DNA of 34,279 nt from Pseudomonas sp. TNT3 (GCF_010095445.2 NZ_WFGV02000061.1:1-34279); one strand, 5' to 3'. Positions 23,465 through 31,259 are shown, counted from the first letter of the stretch. Notes: a model not told the origin generated them from the sequence alone. Made by a program: numbers and translations.

Positions 23465-26032
23465 ATGTCCTCTCGCCTTACCCGCCAGTCCTCTTCACCT
23501 TCACGCGTGCTGTCGCTGCTGACCGCAGCCATCCTGATGGCCGGCAGCGCGCCGCTGATGGCCGCCACCGCCGCCGAGAAATCGACCCGCAACATGGGCG
23601 ATTACTCGTTCGCCATTCCTCAGCAATCGCTGGTGTCGGCACTCAACGCGTTTACCACTGTGACGGGGTGGCAGGTCGGGTTCTCCGCCGAGCTCGCGCA
23701 GGGTGTGGCCTCCCCGGGTGTGCGCGGTTCCTTGCCGCCGGAAAAAGCCCTTGATCGCCTGTTGGTGGGGACCAACCTGAGTTATCGCAAACTGGGTAAC
23801 AACAACATCGTGCTTGAGCTGCGCACCAACACCGGCTCGCTCAACCTGCAACAGATGACCATCAGCGCGACCCGTCAGGAACAGGACGTGAGCAGCGTGC
23901 CGAGCACGGTCACCGTGCACACCCGTGAAGAACTGGACCGCAACAACGTCAATTCCATCAAGGATCTGGTGCGTTACGAGCCCGGCGTTTCCGTGGGCGG
24001 CGCGGGTCAGCGCTCCGGCATCACCGGGTACAACATCCGCGGCATCGACGGTGACCGGGTGTTGACCCAGGTCGATGGCGTACAAGTCCCGGACGGCTTC
24101 TTCAACGGTCCCTATGCTCAGACCAACCGCAACTATGTCGACCCGGAAATCGTCAAGCGCGTGGAAATCCTGCGCGGCCCGGCATCCGTGCTTTACGGCA
24201 GCAACGCCATCGGTGGCGCTGTCAGCTACTACACACTGGACCCGGACGACATCATCAAACCCGGCGAAGACGTTGGCGCGCGCCTGAAGACCGGTTACAG
24301 CTCGGCTGACGAGAGCTGGCTGACGTCCGGCACCGTGGCCGGCCGTACCGGTGACTTCGACGGTTTGTTGCACCTGAGCCAGCGCAACGGCCACGAAACC
24401 GAGTCCTACGGTGAAACCGGCGGCACCGGCCTCAATCGCACCGAAGCCAACCCTGAAGACGTGCGCACTACCAACATTCTGGCCAAGCTCGGCTGGAACT
24501 ACGCCGACGACGCACGCTTCGGCCTTACCTATGAACACTACAAGGACGATCGGGACACCAATCAGCTGAGTGCGGTCGGTGGTCCGTTCAATGCGGGGCG
24601 CGGTATGGGCTTCTACAAGTCTCGCAGTGGCAACAACACCATTACTCGTGAACGCTTCGGCATCGAAAATAGTTTCGGCCTCGACAGTGTTCTCGCGGAC
24701 AACATCAAATGGACGCTGAATTATCAAATCGCCAAGACCGACGAGAGCACACAGGAAATCTACGCGCCGCCCGCTCGAACCGTTCTGCGCAACCGCGACA
24801 CCACCTACAAAGATCGCCAATGGGTTTTCGATGTTCAGGCTGACAAGGCGTTCGCCATCGCCGACACCGATCACGTCTTCACCTACGGCACCACCATCAA
24901 GCAGGACAAAGTCACCGGCCTGCGTACCGGTAATGGCACCTGCCTGACCGTGTTCGGTGCCTGCCGCGCCGTCGGTGCTCCAAGCGCCTCCGATACCCTG
25001 ACCCCGGCCAGCGACTTCCCGGACCCGACCATCAACACCTACAGCCTGTTCGCCCAGGATCAGATCAGCTGGAACAACTGGACCTTCGTGCCCGGCCTGC
25101 GCTACGACTACACCCAGCTCAAGCCACGCCTGACCGATGAGTTCCTGGCCACCGCCGACCAGAGCGGCAACGGCGAAGTGGACGATGACAACAAGACCTG
25201 GCATCGCCTGTCGCCGAAGTTCGGCACCACTTACCAGTTCAACGATCACTACACCTGGTACGGCCAGTACGCGGAAGGCTTCCGAACACCGTCCGCCAAA
25301 GCCCTTTATGGTCGTTTCGAAAACATCAACGGCGGCTATCAGGTCGCGCCTAATCCGGACCTCGAGCCGGAGAAGAGCAAGAGCTATGAAACCGGCCTGC
25401 GCGGACAGTTTGAAGCAGGCACCTTCGATGTCGCGGTGTTCTATAACAAGTACCGCGATTTCATCAACGAAAACGCCATCACCCCCGGTTACAACGAACT
25501 CACCTTCCAGAGCAACAACATCAAGCACGCCACCATCAAGGGTCTGGAGCTCAAGGGTCGCCTGAACCTCGATACGTTCGGGGCGCCAAACGGCCTCTAC
25601 ACGCAGGGTTCGTTGTCCTACCTCTACGGTCGCGACGATGACAGCGGCGAACCGCTGAACAGCATCAACCCGCTGACCGGCGTGTTCGGCCTGGGTTACG
25701 ACCAGGACAAATACGGTGCGTTGATGAGCTGGACACTGGTCAAGCGCAAGGACCGGGTCGACAGCACCAACTTCAATACACCGGATGGCACCAGCACCCA
25801 GTTCAAGACGCCGGGCTATGGCGTGCTCGACCTGGCGGGCTTTTACAAAGTGACCGACGACGTGACCGTCAACGCCGGTTTGTACAACCTGACCAACAAG
25901 AAGTACTGGCAGTGGGATGACGTACGCGGCTACGACAGCGTGGGCGAAGCCTCGGTGACTCAACCGGCGAACCTCGACCGCCTGACGCAGCCAGGTCGCA
26001 ACTTCTCGGTGAATCTGGTCTGGGACATCTGA
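23465..26032 (+). CDS. TonB-dependent haem/haemoglobin-type outer-membrane receptor with STN signalling domain
   Basis: An 855-residue outer-membrane transducer. The start at 23465 has GGAG 8 bases upstream; an upstream in-frame start at 23444 does not. Signal peptide about 1-33 (cut in APLMA-ATAAEK), STN domain about 45-120 that signals to FecR, plug about 140-255 (YNIRGIDGDRVLTQVDGVQ; VEILRGPASVLYGSNAIGGAV), barrel from about 260 to the end. It belongs to the haemoglobin/transferrin/lactoferrin receptor family. GFRTPSAKALYG followed by APNPDLEPEKS corresponds to the FRAP and NPNL boxes of haem receptors, but the histidine usual between them is missing. The neighbouring haem oxygenase supports haem as cargo; by layout it resembles HxuA. 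A terminator follows directly. Confidence 0.9.
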   Translation: MSSRLTRQSSSPSRVLSLLTAAILMAGSAPLMAATAAEKSTRNMGDYSFAIPQQSLVSALNAFTTVTGWQVGFSAELAQGVASPGVRGSLPPEKALDRLLVGTNLSYRKLGNNNIVLELRTNTGSLNLQQMTISATRQEQDVSSVPSTVTVHTREELDRNNVNSIKDLVRYEPGVSVGGAGQRSGITGYNIRGIDGDRVLTQVDGVQVPDGFFNGPYAQTNRNYVDPEIVKRVEILRGPASVLYGSNAIGGAVSYYTLDPDDIIKPGEDVGARLKTGYSSADESWLTSGTVAGRTGDFDGLLHLSQRNGHETESYGETGGTGLNRTEANPEDVRTTNILAKLGWNYADDARFGLTYEHYKDDRDTNQLSAVGGPFNAGRGMGFYKSRSGNNTITRERFGIENSFGLDSVLADNIKWTLNYQIAKTDESTQEIYAPPARTVLRNRDTTYKDRQWVFDVQADKAFAIADTDHVFTYGTTIKQDKVTGLRTGNGTCLTVFGACRAVGAPSASDTLTPASDFPDPTINTYSLFAQDQISWNNWTFVPGLRYDYTQLKPRLTDEFLATADQSGNGEVDDDNKTWHRLSPKFGTTYQFNDHYTWYGQYAEGFRTPSAKALYGRFENINGGYQVAPNPDLEPEKSKSYETGLRGQFEAGTFDVAVFYNKYRDFINENAITPGYNELTFQSNNIKHATIKGLELKGRLNLDTFGAPNGLYTQGSLSYLYGRDDDSGEPLNSINPLTGVFGLGYDQDKYGALMSWTLVKRKDRVDSTNFNTPDGTSTQFKTPGYGVLDLAGFYKVTDDVTVNAGLYNLTNKKYWQWDDVRGYDSVGEASVTQPANLDRLTQPGRNFSVNLVWDI

Positions 26033-26040
26033 TCCTGCCC

Positions 26041-26085
26041 ACCTCATGGCGCGGTCGTTTAAAGGCGGCGTCATGAGGTTTTTTT
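26041..26085 (+). terminator. Rho-independent terminator after the receptor gene
   Basis: ACCTCATG (26041-26048) and CATGAGGT (26072-26079) pair across a 23-base loop that can form additional GC pairs, followed by T-tract 26079-26085. The last T residues are also the first block of the haem oxygenase promoter element. Confidence 0.8.
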
Positions 26086-26116
26086 ACTGTCCGGCGCCTC
26101 CCCGTTCGTCTCGTTA
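26081..26116 (+). promoter_or_regulatory. Putative ECF-sigma promoter of the haem oxygenase gene
   Basis: TTTTTACT (26081-26088), 14 bases, CGTTCGTCTCGTTA (26103-26116), identical in both blocks and spacing to the receptor promoter element. It ends 30 bases before the haem oxygenase ATG. The 14 spacer bases are unrelated between the two copies, which argues for selection on the blocks. Confidence 0.75.
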
Positions 26117-26146
26117 CCAAGCGCCTCTTTCCCTCAAGGACTTCTC

Positions 26147-27208
26147 ATGACCACTCAGGACACCACTCAACGCCCTGCTCTGCGTTCGCAACGCTTGAAC
26201 CAGATCACCAACGAGCCACACACCAAACTCGATGCGCTGGTCAAAGCCCACGCACCGTTCGAAACCCAGGCCAATTTCGCCCGTTTCGTGGTGGCGCAAT
26301 ACTTGTTCCAGTCAGAACTGGTGCCGCTGTACAACGATGCCGAATTGACCGCCATCGTCCCGGACCTGCCGGCTCGCTGCCGTGCCGAAGCGGCCAAGGC
26401 TGACCTGGCGGATCTGGACACCGAAGTCCCGGCACCTGTCGCCGGCGCGGTGAAAAAACCGTCCAAAGCCGAGGCGCTGGGTTGGTTGTTCGTGTCCGAA
26501 GGGTCGAAGCTGGGTGCGGCCTTCCTGATCAAGCGCGCAGTGGGTCTGGGCTTGAGCGAAACGTTTGGCGCTCGCCACCTCGCCGAACCGGCTGGCGGCC
26601 GCGCTGAAGGCTGGAAAAGCTTCGTCAAAACACTCGACGGACTGGAGCTGAGCGCGCAGGAAGAAGCGGAGCTGGATAAAGGCGCGATAGACGCCTTCAA
26701 CCGCTTTACTGTGTTGTTGGAGCAGGCTCACTCCTACAAGGAACTGTGTCAGCCTGTAAGATCCCGATTTCGTCCCACCTGCGTTTCCGAGCCAAATGTC
26801 TCAACCATCCTCCTCAAAACTCGTGCGCGTCCTCTTCGGCCTGCTGGCTTACGTCAGCCTGGGCATAGGCTTGATCGCCATTGTCGTGCCCGGCCTGCCG
26901 ACCACCGAGTTCATCCTGCTGGCCGCCTGGGCCGCGACCAGGAGTTCGCCGCGTCTCAGTGCCTGGCTGGAGAACCATCGGCTGTTCGGACCGATCCTCA
27001 GCAACTGGCGCAACGGCAAAATCATCGCGCGCCGGGCCAAGGTCAGTGCCACCGTCAGCATGTTGCTGTGCGCTGGTTTGATGCTGATCATGCTCGACCA
27101 CGGCTGGCCGGTTTACCTCGCCATCGCCGGCATGAGCCTGGGCAATCTGTGGATCTGGTCAAGACCGGAATCCTCACCACAACCCTCCTGAACCACACCC
27201 CCCTGTAA
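26147..27208 (+). CDS. Biliverdin-producing haem oxygenase with an abnormal read-through C-terminus
   Basis: Residues 1 to about 193 form a bacterial haem oxygenase that opens haem to biliverdin, iron and CO in the cytosol. TNEPHTKLDALV holds the likely proximal haem ligand H25, and GWLFVSEGSKLGAAFL (112-127) is the distal-helix signature. Homologues end at about 195-200 residues. Here the frame enters a REP-like half-element at 26720 (residues about 192-199), has no stop, and continues to 353 residues. The last 138 residues are an out-of-frame reading of the following DUF454 gene, rich in R, P and H, and look non-native. A TAA in the +1 frame at 26757-26759 would end it normally after a one-base indel. 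The ATG follows CAAGGA. Regulation is probably by the ECF sigma via 26081-26116. Confidence 0.8.
   Translation: MTTQDTTQRPALRSQRLNQITNEPHTKLDALVKAHAPFETQANFARFVVAQYLFQSELVPLYNDAELTAIVPDLPARCRAEAAKADLADLDTEVPAPVAGAVKKPSKAEALGWLFVSEGSKLGAAFLIKRAVGLGLSETFGARHLAEPAGGRAEGWKSFVKTLDGLELSAQEEAELDKGAIDAFNRFTVLLEQAHSYKELCQPVRSRFRPTCVSEPNVSTILLKTRARPLRPAGLRQPGHRLDRHCRARPADHRVHPAGRLGRDQEFAASQCLAGEPSAVRTDPQQLAQRQNHRAPGQGQCHRQHVAVRWFDADHARPRLAGLPRHRRHEPGQSVDLVKTGILTTTLLNHTPL
26720..26742. repeat. REP half-element inside the 3' end of the haem oxygenase frame
   Basis: These 23 bases are identical to 29698-29720, the right arm region of the REP pair after the chemoreceptor gene. Here only one arm is seen, and it is read as coding sequence (EQAHSYK). 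Confidence 0.75.
26796..27191 (+). CDS. YbaN/DUF454-family inner-membrane protein
   Basis: A 131-residue small membrane protein of the DUF454 (YbaN) family. LVRVLFGLLAYVSLGIGLIAIVVPGLPTTEFILLAAWAATRSSPRLSAWL (about 9-58) is the family core with the conserved PGLPTTxF turn, and a second hydrophobic hairpin lies at about 83-118. It often follows haem oxygenase or haem-uptake genes in Pseudomonas; no function is established. The start has only a weak ribosome binding site (CCGAG). The overlapping haem oxygenase frame spans the whole gene in another frame, so its translation might be disturbed by read-through ribosomes. Codon pattern and conservation favour this frame as the real one. Confidence 0.88.
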   Translation: MSQPSSSKLVRVLFGLLAYVSLGIGLIAIVVPGLPTTEFILLAAWAATRSSPRLSAWLENHRLFGPILSNWRNGKIIARRAKVSATVSMLLCAGLMLIMLDHGWPVYLAIAGMSLGNLWIWSRPESSPQPS

Positions 27209-27246
27209 CGAGGAAGTTCACTCCCGCTGGGTGGCGAAGCCGCCCC
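27206..27246. repeat. Degenerate single REP-like element
   Basis: AACGAGGAAGTTCACTCCCG and the following CTGGGTGGCGAAGCCGCCCC resemble the left half of the pair at 15176-15278 with several changes. It begins at the TAA that ends the read-through haem oxygenase frame. In the remaining 27247-27470 I see no further feature and no clear chemoreceptor promoter. Confidence 0.45.
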
Positions 27247-27470
27247 TCTTTTGCCCGCTTCCCTCACATCAAATTCCCGTTCGCCCAGACCGACGCGCCC
27301 CCGCCAACCGCCCGCAAATCCCGCGCAAACGCTTGCGAAGACCGTTCATCGGCTTTTACTCATGCAAACTTCCCCCACGCCGATGTTTCTCCAATGGCGC
27401 TGAATGGACTTGGCGAACCGGGTCGATCCCGACTCATAGCCAACACCTCATCCATTTGCGAGTTCGCCCT

Positions 27471-29609
27471 ATGTTCGACTCTCTTTCCATCCGCCTGAAA
27501 ATCGTTCTGCTGTCCGGCCTGTGCCTGCTAGGCGTGGTCGCCCTGATCGTCAGCATGAACTTCTACCAGACCAATCAGAACGATGAGCTGGTCAGCACCT
27601 CCAGCAGCAAAATGCTCACTGACAGCGTGCAGGATCTGCTGCAGGCCAAGGCAGCAGAGCAAGCCGTGCGGGTGCAGAAGACCTTTGGCGAAAGCCTGAT
27701 GGTGGTGACGGCGCTGGCCGATCAGGTCAAGGATATGCGCAGCATGGCCGCCAAGCGTTCGCTTGACGCAGGCGCGGTGCGTGAAGAGTTGAATCAGAGC
27801 CTGAAAACCGCCTTCGAACGTAACAGCAAAGTGCTCGGCATCTGGCTCGCGTTCGAACCCAATGGCCTGGACGGCAAGGACAGCGAGTTCGCCAATGACG
27901 CGGCCCGTCAATCCAACGAAGCCGGTCGTTTCGCCACCTATTGGAGCCGTGCCGGCGGCGCCGGGTTAAACACGATCATGGTCGAAGACGACATGACCAA
28001 GACCACGCAGAACATCAACGGCACCCCTTACAACAGCTGGTACACCTGCCCTCGTGACAGCAAACGCACCTGCCTGCTGGACCCGTATGCCGATACGGTC
28101 GGTGGCAAGGAAATGCTGATGACCACCATTTCCGTACCGCTGCTGGTGGACGGGAAATCCATCGGCGTGGTGGGTATCGACATTGCTCTCGACGCCCTGC
28201 AAGCCGCGGCCGTTGATTCCCAGCGCGACCTGTTCGACGGCGCCGGCCACATGCTGATCGTCTCCGGCACCGGTGTGCTCGCAGGCTTCAGTGTTGACGC
28301 CAGCAAGGTCGGTAAAAGCATCGGTGACACCCTCGGCGCTGACGGCAAGGAAGTGCTGCAACTGCTCAATGCGGGCATCCCGAAGATTCTCGAACAGGGC
28401 GAGTTGATCCGCGCGGTTTATCCGGTCAGCCCGATTGCCGATTCCAAGGCCTGGGGCATCGTGATCGACCTGCCGAAACAGGTGCTGCTGGCCGACTCGG
28501 TGAAACTGCAAGCCGTACTTGATGATGTCCAGCAAAGCAGCACCATTAAAGCCGTACTGGTGGCCGTAGCAGCCGGAACGGTAGGCCTCTTGCTGATCTG
28601 GCTCACCGCCTCCGGAGTGACTCGCCCGATCAACAGCGTCGCTGAAATGCTCAAGGCCATTGCCAGTGGCGACGGCGATCTGACGCAGCGTCTGCACTAC
28701 AGCAAGAAAGACGAACTGGGGGAACTGGTCAGCTGGTTCAACCGTTTCCTCGACAAGCTGCAACCGACGATCGCGCAGATCAAACAGAGCATCACCGACG
28801 CCCGCGGCACCGCCGATCAGTCCTCGGAAATCGCTCGCCGGACCAGCGAAGGCATGCAGGTGCAGTTCCGCGAGATCGACCAGGTGGCCACCGCCTCCAA
28901 CGAAATGAGCGCCACCGCCCACGATGTCGCCAACAGCGCATCGAACGCAGCGAATGCGGCAAAGGGTGCCGATCAATCGGCCCGCGATGGCATGTCGATC
29001 ATCGAGCGCAGCACCCGGGACATCAATCAGCTGGCCGACGAAGTCAGCAAGGCAGTGACTGAAGTCGAAGCCTTGGCGGTCAACAGTGAGCAGATCGGTT
29101 CGGTGCTGGAAGTGATCCGCAGCATTGCCGAACAAACCAACCTGCTGGCCCTCAACGCAGCCATCGAAGCCGCCCGTGCCGGCGAGAGCGGTCGTGGTTT
29201 TGCGGTGGTGGCCGATGAGGTACGCAACCTGGCCAAACGGACGCAGGATTCGGTGGAAGAAATTCGCAGTGTGATCGAGCGCATTCAAACCGGTACTCGT
29301 GGCGTGGTGGCGACCATGCATTCGAGCCAGACCCAGGCCCACAGCAACGCCGGACAGATCCAGCAAGCGGTTCAGGCCTTGAGCAAAATCAGTGATGCGG
29401 TCACCGTGATCAGCGACATGAACCTGCAAATCGCCAGCGCCGCCGAACAGCAGAGTGCCGTGGCCGAAGAGGTCAACCGCAATGTCTCGGCCATCCGTAC
29501 CGTCACCGAAACCCTGACCGGGCAAGCCACCGAATCGGCGCAAATCAGCAGCCACCTGAATTCGCTGACGACCCATCAGATGAAACTGATGGATCAGTTC
29601 CGCGTTTAA
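27471..29609 (+). CDS. Methyl-accepting chemotaxis protein with dCache sensor
   Basis: A 712-residue transmembrane chemoreceptor. I start at ATG 27471, whose product begins MFDSLSIRLKIVLLSGLCLL, the usual start of this family; the frame is open 240 bases further upstream but that part is not protein-like. TM1 about 10-29; periplasmic dCache_1 domain about 35-355; TM2 about 361-383; HAMP about 385-437; signalling domain to the C-terminus, with hairpin tip EQTNLLALNAAIEAARAGES at about 552-571. NSWYTCPRDSK, DPYAD and GIDIALD resemble the ligand-pocket motif of amino-acid dCache sensors, but the Arg usually just before WY is absent. No C-terminal CheR-tethering pentapeptide. The ligand is unknown. 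A REP pair follows it. Confidence 0.92.
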   Translation: MFDSLSIRLKIVLLSGLCLLGVVALIVSMNFYQTNQNDELVSTSSSKMLTDSVQDLLQAKAAEQAVRVQKTFGESLMVVTALADQVKDMRSMAAKRSLDAGAVREELNQSLKTAFERNSKVLGIWLAFEPNGLDGKDSEFANDAARQSNEAGRFATYWSRAGGAGLNTIMVEDDMTKTTQNINGTPYNSWYTCPRDSKRTCLLDPYADTVGGKEMLMTTISVPLLVDGKSIGVVGIDIALDALQAAAVDSQRDLFDGAGHMLIVSGTGVLAGFSVDASKVGKSIGDTLGADGKEVLQLLNAGIPKILEQGELIRAVYPVSPIADSKAWGIVIDLPKQVLLADSVKLQAVLDDVQQSSTIKAVLVAVAAGTVGLLLIWLTASGVTRPINSVAEMLKAIASGDGDLTQRLHYSKKDELGELVSWFNRFLDKLQPTIAQIKQSITDARGTADQSSEIARRTSEGMQVQFREIDQVATASNEMSATAHDVANSASNAANAAKGADQSARDGMSIIERSTRDINQLADEVSKAVTEVEALAVNSEQIGSVLEVIRSIAEQTNLLALNAAIEAARAGESGRGFAVVADEVRNLAKRTQDSVEEIRSVIERIQTGTRGVVATMHSSQTQAHSNAGQIQQAVQALSKISDAVTVISDMNLQIASAAEQQSAVAEEVNRNVSAIRTVTETLTGQATESAQISSHLNSLTTHQMKLMDQFRV

Positions 29610-29627
29610 GTTCGCGACGCGGTTCCT

Positions 29628-29717
29628 TTGCAGGAGTGAGCCTGCTCGCGAACGCTTTTACATTCAACAGTGATGTCGACTGATGAACCGCGATCGCGAG
29701 CAGGCTCACTCCTACAA
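29628..29717. repeat. Paired REP-type inverted repeat
   Basis: 24-base arms at 29628-29651 and 29694-29717 are complementary with one mismatch (core AGGAGTGAGCCTGCTCGCGA). It fills the space after the chemoreceptor gene. Its right arm is the match to the element in the haem oxygenase gene. The remaining bases to 29808 hold only the ribosome binding site of the next gene. Confidence 0.85.
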
Positions 29718-29808
29718 GGATTTCACGCCTGATTTACCTCCCACAGGTTTCATCCGGCCTGTCATCTGATTTGTTCTATGATCGGGCTCTCGTTCCGGAG
29801 GGCCTTCG

Positions 29809-31140
29809 ATGACTGATTTACTCACGTCCATTCAAGCCGCACTCGGCTTGCCTCATACCCCGATTGCCTTCACGTCGAGCGGCGCGCTGCCCTCGGCGTT
29901 CGCGGTCACCGACCTGGCCTGCGCCAGCATTGCCACCGCAGGCCAAGCTGTCAGCGAGCTATTGCAGCAGCACACCGGCCGCCTCCCCCACCTTGAAGTC
30001 GATCGACGTCTGGCGTCCTTCTGGTTCGCCACCTCGATTCGCCCATTGGGCTGGAGTGTTCCGCCGATGTGGGACCCGGTTGCGGGCGACTACGCGACCC
30101 AAGACGGCTGGATCCGCCTGCACACCAATGCGCCTCATCACCGAGCGGCGGCTGAAACAGTGCTCGGCGCCGTCGACAACCGCGCCGCGATGGCCAGCCA
30201 CGTGGCGCGATGGGCCAAGTCCGATCTGGAACAGGCGGTGGTCGACGCCGGTGGTTGTGCGGCCGAAATGCGAACCTGGGCTCAGTGGCAGGCGCATCCC
30301 CAAGGTCAGGCAGTCAACGCCGAGCCTCTGGTTCACTTCGAAAACAACGGTCATTCACCTGAAAAACCATGGCGTGGTTCGGTGGCGAGACCCTTGGCCG
30401 GGATCAAGGTACTGGACCTGACCCGCGTCCTCGCCGGCCCCGTTGCCAGCCGTTTCCTCGCAGGCCTCGGCGCCGATGTATTGCGCATCGACCCGCCCAC
30501 CTGGAATGAACCGGGTGTGATTCCGGAAGTGACTTTGGGCAAACGCTGCGCTCGCCTGGACCTGCATGCCCCAGCGGATCGCGCTGTTTTCGAACACCTG
30601 CTCAAGGACGCCGACGTTCTGCTCCACGGCTACCGCGCCGATGCCCTGGAACGTCTCGGCTACGGCGTCGCTGAACGCCAGCGACTGGCGCCCGGCCTGG
30701 TCGACGTCTGCCTCAATGCCTATGGCTGGAGCGGCCCGTGGCAGAACCGCAGAGGCTTCGACAGCCTGGTGCAAATGAGCAGCGGCATCGCCGAGGCGGG
30801 CATGCACTGGAAGCGCGCAGACAAGCCAACGCCGCTGCCTTTGCAAGCGCTCGATCACGCGACCGGGTATTTGATGGCGGCCAGTGCGATCCGGTTGCTG
30901 GGAACGGGAGGATCAGCACGCTTGTCGTTAGCGCGCACGGCGAAGTTGTTGATTGAAGCCGGCGCCGGGACGGATGAACCCTTGCACGCGGAGGACGAGA
31001 ACGATCAGGGAATACTGGTCGAGCAGACGCCTTGGGGTCCGGCGCATCGATTGCAGGTGCCGCTGAAAATCACCGGTACGCCGGTGGAGTGGGAGCTTCC
31101 TGCCTCTGAATTAGGCTCACATCGCGCGCAGTGGTGGTGA
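29809..31140 (+). CDS. Family III CoA transferase (CaiB/BaiF type), unknown substrate
   Basis: A 443-residue cytosolic protein. The CaiB/BaiF N-terminal block is not at the N-terminus but at about 195-330: PLAGIKVLDLTRVLAGPVAS (195-214), LGADVLRIDPP (220-230), YGWSGPWQNRRGFDSLVQMSSG (305-326). D318 matches the aspartate that carries the acyl-CoA intermediate. Residues 1-190 have no recognisable CaiB signature and may be a degenerate or permuted second lobe. The start has GGAGG 7 bases upstream. It stands alone between REP sequence and the gcsR-like gene. Short fragments resembling REP sequence (31155-31178) follow it. The substrate cannot be inferred. Confidence 0.85.
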   Translation: MTDLLTSIQAALGLPHTPIAFTSSGALPSAFAVTDLACASIATAGQAVSELLQQHTGRLPHLEVDRRLASFWFATSIRPLGWSVPPMWDPVAGDYATQDGWIRLHTNAPHHRAAAETVLGAVDNRAAMASHVARWAKSDLEQAVVDAGGCAAEMRTWAQWQAHPQGQAVNAEPLVHFENNGHSPEKPWRGSVARPLAGIKVLDLTRVLAGPVASRFLAGLGADVLRIDPPTWNEPGVIPEVTLGKRCARLDLHAPADRAVFEHLLKDADVLLHGYRADALERLGYGVAERQRLAPGLVDVCLNAYGWSGPWQNRRGFDSLVQMSSGIAEAGMHWKRADKPTPLPLQALDHATGYLMAASAIRLLGTGGSARLSLARTAKLLIEAGAGTDEPLHAEDENDQGILVEQTPWGPAHRLQVPLKITGTPVEWELPASELGSHRAQWW

Positions 31141-31259
31141 TCTTGAGATAGCTTTGGCGAGCAGGCTTTGCTCTTTCGCAAATCCTTGCCGGATTTCACC
31201 ATTGGCCCGCCCCAAGGCATACTTGCGTCCCTCCGCACGCCAGAATCAAAAACCGCCCC

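Noticed and set aside
23501..26074. An 857-codon minus-strand open frame antisense to the TonB receptor gene
   Set aside because: Its product is a low-complexity V/A/G/H/R-rich sequence with no family signature; it mirrors the codon bias of the receptor gene, which has clear domains, start and terminator.
26785..27208. C-terminal part of the haem oxygenase frame as a genuine fused domain
   Set aside because: The residues are an out-of-frame reading of the conserved DUF454 gene, with biased R/P/H composition; a fusion is much less likely than loss of the stop codon.
27231..27470. An N-terminal extension of the chemoreceptor of 80 residues
   Set aside because: The extension is R/P-rich, overlaps a degenerate repeat, and would precede a typical TM1 start; the ATG at 27471 gives the family-standard N-terminus.
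27966..29576. A 536-codon minus-strand open frame antisense to the chemoreceptor
   Set aside because: Shadow of a high-GC gene; no domain and no credible ribosome binding site, while the plus strand encodes a complete chemoreceptor.
2376..29717. The repeated inverted sequences as CRISPR arrays
   Set aside because: They are dispersed pairs with single spacers, inverted rather than direct, and no cas genes are present; REP/REPIN elements explain them.
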